From Tetrastigma voinierianum (Eukaryota > Streptophyta > Magnoliopsida > Vitales > Vitaceae): DNA of 64,000 nucleotides. Position 1 is the first letter of the stretch; every line of letters starts with the position of its first letter. The notes under the pieces are model-generated. The model had not been told where the DNA came from, made no database searches, and saw only the letters and a program-made list of their open reading frames with translations. The DNA is taken from the NCBI GenBank assembly GCA_016808115.1, contig JAEQBH010002439.1:744001-808000 (forward strand), given 5' to 3'. Made by a program: the position numbers and the translations under genes. Below are positions 54,846 through 64,000 of this stretch, piece after piece.

Positions 54846-55467
54846 TAAAATGGAATATTGTAGAGTTAATTTGTGTAACAAATAACAGGGCTTGGGTGGG
54901 GCCCGATATCCCATGCATCATTTTAATAATAACTTGACATTCTTATATATAACCCAATTTCTAATTGATTGTGAATATTTTATATTTTAGTATCGCACTA
55001 ACATTGTGACTTAATTAATAGCGCTTCTAATATACCGCTTAGGTACACATTTTTCTCATATAACTTTGCTTATTCATTAATTAATTCATTTATATATGTC
55101 TAGACTGCTCTTGTATGGTTATTGAGTATTCTCTAATGTCCATTGATCGATTACCCAAAAGCCATATTTTCCTTAATTTGTTTAGTAAAGACCTGACATT
55201 AGGGGCTTAGAGGGGTGCTACGACTTGCTACCATACCTTCCTAATAAGTAACATGACCCCTAGACCTAGACCAAGTTTTTCCCAGACCCACATTTTCTTA
55301 TCAGGAGTCACATATGTTTTTCTTTCTTATTTTGTTTTCTCTTTTTAAATAAAACCAAAATAAATGGCGACTCCAAATCGTTTTTAAAAAGGCTTTTCTA
55401 AAATAAAAACGAGTCTTGCCTTTTAGGTGGGAAACACATAATAGAAAAAAATGTGGGGTCCAAAAAA

Positions 55468-55486
55468 TGGCGACTCCTTTAGGGAC
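55468..55486 (+). other. Primer-binding site of element I
   Basis: tggcgactcctttagggac follows the LTR end, resembling the TGGCGACTC class primer site of Ogre-type elements. It implies the LTR is a 5' LTR with the interior to the right. Confidence 0.6.
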
Positions 55487-56331
55487 TGTGAGGGTCAAGC
55501 TTGAACATAAATTGGGGAAAAAAGTGGGGTGTTTGATTAATCGATTGATGGATACCTTCTTTGTGCATGTGCCATTTGCATGCTTGACTGTCGATATTAT
55601 ACTTAGAACATTAATTATATGATTATCTAATGCTTGATTATTATATTCATATGAGATATTCAGTTGTTGACTTCATTGGTTTATTCTTTTACCCATCTTG
55701 TCAAATTACTTGCTTTTTGTGGTAATTATTTTATTTATCTTGACATTTATGTCTAATTATTGTTATACAATCCACTTATTTTGGCATGTTAATTGTAGTA
55801 TTTGATTGCTTTCAGGGCATGTTGACTTCTTGTTTATGGTATTTTATATGCTTCTCCACATGTATATTTTCATTGTTACATATTTCGTTCATTTCATTAT
55901 TGTTGACTATAACGGTTGATTGCCTTACTTATTATAGCATGTTGATTATCCTTGTTGTATGTTATCCCTTTTCATCATTGCATGTACCGTCTCATTGCTT
56001 ATTTGTCTTATTCATCTTAACATGTTGATCCTCCTTACTGTATATTCACCTTGATAATTTCTAACATGTTCTTTTTGTTATATATTCTTCTTGCTTATCT
56101 CATACCCCTGCTTAGATTGTTTGTAGGTTTAGATGATATATATATTCATTGTATGACTGCTTGTTGCATGACCACTTTTCTCTTGTTTGATTGCATGTCT
56201 TGCATGTTTGTGTGGGACACATATCTATCCCCTTATCTCCAACTCCCTAGGCTAGGTCGACTTTGTTTCTTTTGTTTTTGTATTTGGTGTTTGGTTGGAG
56301 ACTTGTTGCTCCTTGTTTGCCCTTCAAACAA

Positions 56332-56436
56332 GCTATTGACTTCTATAAAAATGTTACGAAAAGGACAATGGAGAAGATTGGCACAAAGTATCACATATCC
56401 CTATTGTCAGAAGAGATCGATGGTCTTCCACTCTTT
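56332..56436 (+). other. Exon-like segment of unknown gene
   Basis: An open stretch with ordinary protein composition (AIDFYKNVTKRTMEKIGTKY, then HISLLSEEIDGLPLF) is preceded by a pyrimidine-rich tract ending aacaag and followed by a strong donor GTAAGT at 56437. A possible next exon starts after ctccaag at 56523, but phase 0 gives a stop after nine codons; one base shift gives an open run to tgtcag at 56598. I do not recognise the family. It could be a captured host exon, an ORF1 of element I, or the end of a host gene. Confidence 0.3.
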
Positions 56437-56679
56437 GTAAGTCATAATGTCATGTTTTTTTTTCTCTAATTGCCTTTTCTGAATTCTTTTATGTTCCTCA
56501 TCTCACATAATATTCCTCCAAGATCCAGAAGAAGAGGAAGCACATCAGTTGATGGCTAATTCTGGTGCACGTGGTAACAACGATACAATATGTCAGGTTT
56601 GTTTCCATCAAACCTCTCGTTAACTGTTGGTATTTTATTTTATTTTTCTCTTTCAATTAAACACTCAGACTAAGGGTCA

Positions 56680-56684
56680 CTAAT
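56680..56684. repeat. Left target duplication (ctaat) of solo LTR G
   Basis: Identical to 59015-59019 on the other side of G. Confidence 0.85.
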
Positions 56685-59014
56685 TGTAAACAGGGGAAAA
56701 TCGAATTTACTACGAGAAAAGGGTAAAAAACATTAAAATTCTGGTAATAATACATGTTGTAAACTTGAAAATTTTCTAGATCTCAGATGAAAAAATGGAC
56801 CTCACCGTTGGATTCGTCTCGCGACATCTAGTTACCCAGACAAATTTCGTTGAATTCCGAGATGGTAGGATTTTTCATGATCCTCGGGGCGACAGGTGTC
56901 CAGTGAAAAAAAAAAAAACAAGATTTTGGGAAATAACTGGTGTAAAGTTCATTTTGAATAATTTTAACTTGAATCGAGACGAATTAAATCATTTCGAGGC
57001 GAGAAGCGGACCTGGGACGGACATCGAGAGGACATGTGGTGCGCGTCGTGGGCCCTCCCTTAACAAAGGAATTAGGACACGAGAAAGCCCATTTTTCCTG
57101 GTTTTTCCGAGAGAGAAAGAGAGGAAGAAGAAGAAAGGGCACCAAAGCTTCTCTCTTCGATCTATGGAGCTCCGTTGGTCGGATTTCGTTTGGCCAAGGA
57201 CAAAAGTTCATCCCATTGATGAGGGTACGCGTGGGTACCTAGAACGAGAGATTTTGCCAAGGATCTAAGAAATGAAATTTCAGGAAATCGAAAATGTCGG
57301 GTTTAGATGGCTTACTACTCATTCATCTACCCTCCAAGAGGTAGGGATCTTCCTACCTTGGCTCATTTTCCATTTTTGGGCAAAAAGATGAGAGATGTTC
57401 GGGTTTCTAGTTCGGCGTTGCCGCTTAGCGAGCAAACCGCTAAGCGAGTTTCAGCATGTTCTCAACAACGGTTGTTTGCTAGCGAAGAGAGGCTGCCCCA
57501 GGCGAAGGGCATCGCCTAAGCGAGGGTATGTTCGCCTAGGGGAGCTTGAGGATGGGAAATGTGAGTCTCTGGTCTGCCTAGGCGAGGGCTTTGCTCACCT
57601 AGGCGAAGGAGGGCTTAACTTTGCGACCGGGAGCCCGGCCCAGTGGCTTTGGTATGAGATGCACGTTTGGGGTCGATCTCATTGGCCATATTTGTGATTG
57701 TTATGGCTTACTTTCGGGCCATTGTATGACTTATTTGAGAGTGTCATTGCTTGACTAAGGAGTGACATGTTTGGACAATCTCGTGCTATATTATTGTTTA
57801 ATGTATTGACATATGATGAATTTCAATGTGCAAATGGCCATTACATGGCTTGATTGTGTGTGTGTCATTGCTTGAACATAGAATGACATGTTGTATGTTG
57901 ATGTTGATATATGTGTGCATAATATATTAGTATGAATGAAATGATGTATGGAAGTCATATGCAGGTGGTGTGATTATCCATGACACCCAGTGAGTGGTGT
58001 GGATGGTGTTGCACATGTAGCATTCATTATACATGTGCCATGATATAACATGCAATGGTGCATTACATTGCATATGCATGGGGACATCGCATTGAATAGG
58101 TGTGAGTGCATGGTTGAAAATCAACATTGTGTTTGGTGATTGATTGGGTGAGCTCGGTACCGTTGGACGAAGTCCAACAGAGTCGCATGGTTGCATGAAA
58201 ATGGTAAAGAAAACTTGTGTCGGGTAATAGAAAGAAGGGTTAGATACTCCCTCGGGTGAAAGACCCGAACTGGTTCATACACTCCTACGGTGAAAGTCCA
58301 AAAGTTGTATAGGCGTGCGAAGCCTGCGGTGTGACACCAAAATCCGCTACCCACAAAAGACATATGGTTTTTTTTAATTGAAGTGATCATTCGATGTGTA
58401 AAATCCAACATATTTTGATTTATAAACAAACTATTTTGTTTGAAAATGGATCATTGGATGAAATCATCAATGACGGATTTATATCACACATTGGCGAGTC
58501 GGTAAGGACTCAAGGCATGGTACATGGTTGAGTCTCATCTCATTTCATGGCATGGCATGTAGGATTCAAAATTGCATGTTTTTACTTAGAATGCAAATGT
58601 GAATTGTGGAACATGACCATTGCATGTACACTTAGGTGAGGAGTAGTCTCTCACAGGAAGATTTCACTCGGCGTGTTTCAGCCTATATGGAACATTTCGG
58701 TGCGAGGGCAAGCAACGGTGGTGCGGCTTCTCATCACGGAATGCAGTATGAAGAAAGGCGACATGTGGATTATTGGAAGATTTTTTTTTTTTTTTTGTAA
58801 ATTAAATGTTTGGAACAAACTAGTGCAAGCATGTAAATGATGTAATAGAGTTGTAATTAAAATCTTATGGATTTTTTTTTAAAATAACCTTGTATATTAA
58901 ATCATGGGTCTTTACCATGGGACTCAACGGTGTGGTGTCGGGTTATGCGACATCCACAGATATTTCCACGGGTTGATGGTGGATCAATGGACCCCCGGGT
59001 TTTGGGGCGTCACA
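56685..59014 (+). mobile_element. Solo LTR G (F/G family)
   Basis: 2330 bp, TGTAAACAGG to GCGTCACA, flanked by perfect ctaat repeats. It aligns with solo LTR F in reverse orientation. It contains no gag, pol or primer site. Solo LTRs arise by recombination between the two LTRs of an element. The inner open frames at 56795-57268 and 57307-57697 are LTR sequence. The region 57420-57620 is GC-rich with cctaggcga words, also decayed in F (about 34800-34990). Confidence 0.88.
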
Positions 59015-59830
59015 CTAATTTTTCCTTCTTTTTTTTTTAATTTAGTTGTTGCACAAAGAAATGCCTCTTGTTTGTGATAATAAAACGTGCTTATTTGTTA
59101 AGCTTAATTGCTTTTGTTTAATTATATTTTATATTATTTATTTTGAAAAATAAAATTTTGATTAAGAATGAAATTTGTAGTTAAAAATAATAAGTTATGT
59201 TGTGTTTGATTATTAGAAAGTATCAAGAAAAAAAAAGTCAAGAAAATAGTTTTCACATATTTGATTGTCCTGTCAAAATTTCCAAATAAAATCAAATGTA
59301 ATTCAAATTAATTAGAAACTTTATATTTTTGAATTATTTATTTTTATATTGATGAGTTAAAGATAAATTTAAAGTAATTAGCAAAAATAAATTATGGACT
59401 TTATTTTATTTTTATTTTTCTTCCCTTTTTCTTTCTTTTTATTTTTCATCTCTATTTTATTCTCTTTGCATTTTCCTTCAAGTGGAGGGCAAATATAGGC
59501 TAAAAGAATTATAATTTTAATGAAGATATTATCAATGATCAATTGTATGAGTGTCAAAATTAATGGTTTAGTTACTAAAAGTGAATAAATGAATGAGTAC
59601 GGGAAAATTTTGAAGGGAAATTTGGAAGGGAAACCAATTTTTTTAAAAATTTTAACCACTCTCTTTAGCTTAAAATTTAATGCAGATTAAACTATACCTT
59701 TATTCAATTATATAATAAAATTTTAACAAAATATATATTATAAATAGAGTTACATTCTTTTTTTTTTTTTTAAACATCGATGAGCGCCTGACCTAAGGGG
59801 GTCTTTTTTTTAACCATTGTAGTAATATTA
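59015..59830. other. AT-rich stretch without recognisable features
   Basis: Very AT-rich, with poly-T at 59759-59772. A possible acceptor-like tttaatttag at 59036-59045 precedes a short open run, but I cannot link it to anything with confidence. Otherwise I see nothing. Confidence 0.5.
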
Positions 59831-60700
59831 GGTGACGGAGGCGCCACTGCCTCTGATGCGCCCGGCTTGGTGCGTCGCGCATGGCCTTCTCTGTCGCGAC
59901 GTAACGCGGCTTTCCACATTGATTTGCGACAAGGTGTCTACGTCGCGCTGTGCGGCTTGGTTTAGGCGGTCTTTACTTTGTCATGACATAGAGCACTATG
60001 TTGCACATGGGCTTCCCATGTCACGGAACTTAAATCGCAATGGAGGGTTCACCTTTGTTGCGACACAAGCAGCCAACCTGTCGACCTCGAAATTCTACGT
60101 GTAGCGTAAAAACTCTCTTGGCGCTGCCCTGAGAGCTTCAGTCGCGCGACGAGAAAGTATTACATTGCGACCTAAAATCAATGCAGACGAGCTCTGCTCG
60201 CGACGTGAAATAATTTGTTCGCGGCGCGAAATCTTTGTCGCGTATAAATTCTCTTCACCACGGCAAACTCTGCAAGCGACGTAAAAATATTTTTTGTCTC
60301 CCGCATAAAAACTCTTGGTGCTTGGGCGAGCTACGATCGCAACATAAAAACAATTTGTAGCTACATAAAGAATCCACACCCGAGGCGAGACTGTTTGCAA
60401 CACTTGACCTCTTGTCATGACAATACCGGTCGCGACATGGAAAGCATATGGCGACATCGTCGTAGTGGCTCATGCTTGTTCTGACATAGAAAAAAAACTG
60501 CTGTCGTGACCCAGCAACTACACCGGCACGAGAACCATGTCGCGTGCGGGGGAACTATTACGACACATGACCCACGAAACTTTATTGGCGACGGGAAAAC
60601 CTTATGGAGCCTAAAACTTTGCCCAGGCTTCGCAATAACCTTTCTAGTATTTTCACCTCAGAGCTCTTTCGAAACACTATAAGTTATCCGATGGCCTCGG
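59831..60700. other. GCGAC-rich stretch, probable decayed LTR
   Basis: Words such as gtcgcgacg, gcgacgtaa, ttgcgacac and gacatgg recur about every 40-60 bases. Similar words mark the inner part of LTRs D, E and L. No gene; the 120-codon minus-strand open frame at 60457-60095 is the repeat-like words translated. Confidence 0.4.
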
Positions 60701-60719
60701 CATAATAAAGCGACATAAG

Positions 60720-61335
60720 AAAATCTAGGAAAAACCTGTCAGCTTGTATTAAACAATTCAAGAGTTTTTATTACAAACTCTTCTCTTTTACATAGAAAAG
60801 TGGATAACTATCGAAATTTTTACAAAAATACATAATAAGCCATAATCGGCCTTCTTTGCCATTAAGGCACTTAGATGAGTTCCATCTCTGGTGAACTCTA
60901 ACACACAGAAATAATTTCCACGATGGGATGAGCAATGCCCGATGGGAATTCTCAGAGTTACTCCCCACATAAGTGCACATGCAATGCCATAATTTAACAT
61001 TGCTCCAGCGCATTGAGCAAAACATGCATTTACATATGAATGCTCTCATGTCATGTTATCCCAAGCCCTCGTGACTCCCTCACACATGCACGCGTCGTAT
61101 GAAAAACCTTAATTTCAAAACAAAGATTTTTTGTTTTTATATTTAACTCTTTGGACCGGTCTCAGAAAAATAAGCTTTATTCAAAAGTCATGTGTCTTTA
61201 TTGGGTAATAACTCAGGGTTTCACTACGACATACTTTACCTTCGAAAACTTTTCGCGAACTTTCACCGCTAGATGCATATGTCTGACAAAGAATATAGGT
61301 CTTTCACCTGAGGGGGTGTCTGAAGGTTTTTAAAG
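60720..61335 (-). repeat. Diverged fragment of F/G-family LTR
   Basis: It matches F at about 33550-34260: actccccacataagtgcaca here versus actccccatctaggtgcaca in F, plus tgcaatg, ttcacaattacggcc-like and gtctttcac words. It is truncated at the right by the copia LTR at 61350. Confidence 0.55.
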
Positions 61336-61716
61336 TTCAAAACAAAGTTTGCAACGGAAGATTTTGGTCCAGTAAATTTTAAAATTAATAAAAACTCTTT
61401 TTACGATCCTATGGTACATGCATACGAATCAACAAACAATAAGAAGAGTACCAAATCAGTGAGGAGATTTTACGCGGGGGTTGACAAGATCCCTTTTTTT
61501 CTTTTTCCATGTTTTCCACGATCTTCCAAGTCGTTCCTCTTCACTACAGGGTATGTGTGGGCATACAGATTAACAAAGCTTTTGTTTTTAGAACTCTTGA
61601 TATTCTCAACACATGAGATCAAGAGGGTTAGATGGAGGCAAAAAAAAATGAAACTCTTTCTCTCTTTCTTTTTCTCTAATTTTTTATCACCCTTTTGACG
61701 TATAGGGTTTTGCCTC

Positions 61717-61724
61717 TATTTATA
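61717..61724 (-). promoter_or_regulatory. TATA box in LTR of J
   Basis: TATAAATA followed by gaggcaaaaccc on the minus strand. Confidence 0.5.
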
Positions 61725-61821
61725 ATATACCTTGAATTGATCTCATCATTGGATCAGAGTGACATATTTAAATATTGATTAAAATTAATTCAAATTAAGT
61801 GACCAAATAAATATGGGATTA

Positions 61822-61965
61822 ATTTCTCAAATTAACCGTTTCATCCATATAATAATCACTATTAATTAATTGATTCAATAATTAATTAATGTTATTTCTC
61901 AAATTAACACGTTTATCCTTATAGTAGTACTATTAATTAATTAATTCAATAATTAATTAATTAAC
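61822..61965. repeat. Two tandem ~70-bp units with attaattaatt core
   Basis: Both units carry ttctcaaattaac, cgttt, atccatat/atccttat and cactattaattaatt or tactattaattaatt, then caataattaattaa. Confidence 0.75.
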
Positions 61966-63039
61966 ATTTAATTATCGATAATTACTACATAGTTGCTATG
62001 AAAATTTCTTTTACAACTATGCTCGAGGATTTCTTTGTTAATTTAATCTTGTGCAAATGTTTTACGAGGCGGCCGAGAAGGCCTATGGACTGTAATTCCA
62101 AGTTGCGATAAATTTGATGGTAATTAAACTCTTTAATCAATTAATCCTAATTTATTAGTTCGATATTATTCCATTAAAAATCTGAGCGAACTCTTGTAAT
62201 TACAGAATAATTTACGTAGAGATACTCAAGCAGCCCATTGATATGATCATTACATGCAATTCAATCCTCCAAAATTGGTCCATCATTAGAGCTAGGTTGA
62301 AATTACCATTTTACCCCTCTAGTGATATATTTATCCTTAAGTTCCATTAATTCACTAGTGAACAGTTAATTTATAAACACATTTATAATTAGACTAAGCT
62401 GTTCAATTCGGAAATTAACTTTACTTAAAGGGGCAGTATCAGGCTTTCCCCCGAAAGAAGGGTTTGGATTCCATATGCGTAGAACCTAGCCACCATCTCC
62501 ATTGGGCCTCAGACATAAGTATTGGGCGTCAACAGTAAGCGTAGCTTGTGAATCAAGGCCACATTGAAGCCAACGGGGAGTCCATGGCTACTCGAGTTAT
62601 CAATATGCATATGATCATCTAGTGACACGGTTTAAACTCTTAATTAACGGTATATTATTTAAGGTTTAATCCATGTTTTGGTCTGTCTTATGTCAGTTAC
62701 ATAAAGCACCTCCATTTTTATGTCACTAGATCGGTAATCGGTCGAATTCTTGCATTCTTAATATGTTAGGTGGATCGTACTAGTAGTATTATAGATTCAA
62801 GATCCCTTACTTTGATTTTACGGACAGTTTAGTTTATTATCTATATTCTTGATCATCTCATATATAGCGTTATATCACTAAGATTATAGTTACATTAGTA
62901 AACTTGGGTTTTATGATATTTACTAAATTATACGGCACATGTATAAAGATCAAATATAGAAAATTGTTTTTCGTGACGATGCAAATTACATGCTTTTAAG
63001 GCACCATGCCCAACGATCTCCCACGCGTAAAGCGGGTGA

Positions 63040-64000
63040 GACATGTCTCTTAAGCTGGTCCACCACAGTGACGGGTGAAGACACCCTTTCGGGTAAAGTC
63101 TTGAGTAACAGGTCGCGGGTTACGTTAGGCACTATCTTCATAGATCTCGTCCCCTCTATGTATGATCTCTCGTATCATATGATACTTCCTTTCTATATGC
63201 TTCCCTCTCTTGTGATTCCTTGGTTCTTTGGAGTTTGCCACTACTCCGCTATTGTCACAGTATAAAACAAGTGGTTTTTCCATGTTTGGAACTACTTCGA
63301 AACGGTGTAAGAACTTTTAAGCAAAGCCGATTCTTTGGTTACAGCTGCAGCGCTATGTGTCGACCTGTGGTTGAATCCATAATACTAGATAGTTTGATAC
63401 TTCTCAGGCCCTACGGCTCCACAACCCAGAGAGAATATTGACCCAGTCATGGAGCTTTCGACTATCTTTGTTTGATTAATCGAGAATCGGTATATCGACA
63501 AGTTTAGGATCTCTACGGTACCGCAAGCATGTCTCTCTTTCTCTAGATACTTGCTTGCTATCCGACCATTCCAAGGTGGATTGGTAACGACGACTATCCC
63601 TACGCATAACAAATATCAGATTTATCATACCTGACATGACATACATGAGAGTTTGCTACAGTACGAGGCGTAGGGAATCGGAGCTCATATCCTCTTCCTC
63701 TTGGTGTCTTTAGGACATTGCTACTTGGTAGGATAATTCCTATGTCGGGTCGGTGATAGACCTTTCTTGGAATCTTTGCATGTCGAAAATCGAGCTAGCA
63801 CCTTGTCAATATAAGATGCTTGAGACAATGCAAAGAAAACATTTAACTACGATCTCTTATAATTTGGATCCCAGAATATAGCTTTGCTTATCCTAAGTAC
63901 CATTTGAAGTACTTTCGGCTAGCCATTTCTTTACATTCGATAATGTTTCTACATCATTCCCAATGAGTAGAATATCATCTATGTAAGAGCAAAAGAAGAC
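63040..64000 (-). pseudogene. Ty1/copia pol remnant of element J (RT and RNase H)
   Basis: The minus strand at 64000-63900 reads SYIDDILLIGNDVETLSNVK, the catalytic block of copia reverse transcriptase with YIDD intact. Lower-coordinate frames give YILGSKL, IPYAS and SCMSCQV-like words, then the RNase H end at 63270-63140 (KEPRNHKRGKHIERKYHMI-like, IREIIHRGDEIYED). Stops and frameshifts are frequent. The element runs off the right edge, where its integrase, gag and 5' LTR should be. Confidence 0.82.

Larger units (their letters stand above)
53812..55462 (+). repeat. LTR of element I, right segment
   Basis: It continues the LTR broken at 40255. It ends ggggtcca at 55462, six bases before the primer site. 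Inside are about 168-bp tandem repeats (53812-54290) and an AT-rich low-complexity tract (54290-54845). The end block with ggcgactccaaatcg, cgagtcttgccttttaggtggg is like Ogre-type LTR ends. No gene is seen. Confidence 0.6.
55487..56684 (+). other. Interior or leader of element I
   Basis: AT-rich. The only coding-like part is 56332-56436. Other open frames (55786-56028, 56051-56440) are Phe/Leu-rich translations of T-rich sequence and look spurious. Confidence 0.45.
61350..62980 (-). repeat. 3' LTR of copia element J
   Basis: On the minus strand the right part follows the pol end and the left end reads CTTCCGTTGCA. A TATA box (61724-61717) and a purine-rich leader lie where an LTR promoter would. 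An approximately 70-bp unit is duplicated at 61822-61965. The start near 62980 is a guess because no second LTR is in the window. Confidence 0.5.

Noticed and set aside
56795..57268. 157-codon open frame
   Set aside because: It lies wholly inside solo LTR G and its counterpart in F is not open.
60095..60457. 120-codon minus-strand open frame
   Set aside because: It consists of repeated gcgac/gtcgcg words and shows no domain.

Overview
The window is nuclear DNA of a flowering plant, most likely pericentromeric or other gene-poor chromatin. It is AT-rich. Nearly every recognisable protein is a decayed pol or gag fragment of Ty3/gypsy elements (Athila/Tat and Tekay-like chromovirus lineages), with one Ty1/copia element at the right end. 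The only recognisable host gene is the 3' half of a group IX ERF transcription factor, itself broken. I cannot name the species.

Elements are lettered A-L. 1-256 and 10297-12675 are two halves of a chromovirus (C, +). C is split in its gag by a 10 kb Athila-type element (B, -, 264-10296). C is joined by a deletion-type junction to the 5' end of a Tat/Athila-like element (D, -), whose 5' LTR ends at 14335. The ERF pseudogene follows directly (14336-14784). A 27-bp minisatellite starts at 15031 and is interrupted at 15214 by a 22.7 kb nest, resuming at 37920-38827.

The nest is a pol-less, non-autonomous Tat-like element (A, -, 15215-37919). Three later insertions sit in it: chromovirus K (+, 15293-23436) in its 3' LTR, non-autonomous element E (+, 25269-31951), and solo LTR F (-, 33346-35768). 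Without these insertions A is about 5.4 kb.

From 39364 there is a long LTR of an Ogre/Tat-like element (I, +). It is cut at 40255 by a 13.6 kb Tat element (H, -, 40256-53811, direct repeats atata) and ends at 55462 beside a primer-binding site. H carries gag-pol on the minus strand. Downstream of pol it has a convergent plus-strand gene (41315-46176) resembling the plant 'putative gypsy-type transposon' family, which is itself split by an LTR (L, 42847-~45443). Solo LTR G (56685-59014, direct repeats ctaat) sits in the right flank of I. The right end holds a GCGAC-rich stretch, a third F/G-family LTR fragment, and the 3' LTR and pol of a copia element (J, -).

Inferred insertion order: minisatellite first, then A, then K, E and F; C, then B; I, then H, then L; G separately. 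No gag-pol here looks intact. The window records repeated nested insertion, LTR-LTR recombination to solo LTRs, internal deletion and CpG decay. Coordinates of LTR ends come from comparing copies by eye and may be off by a few bases.
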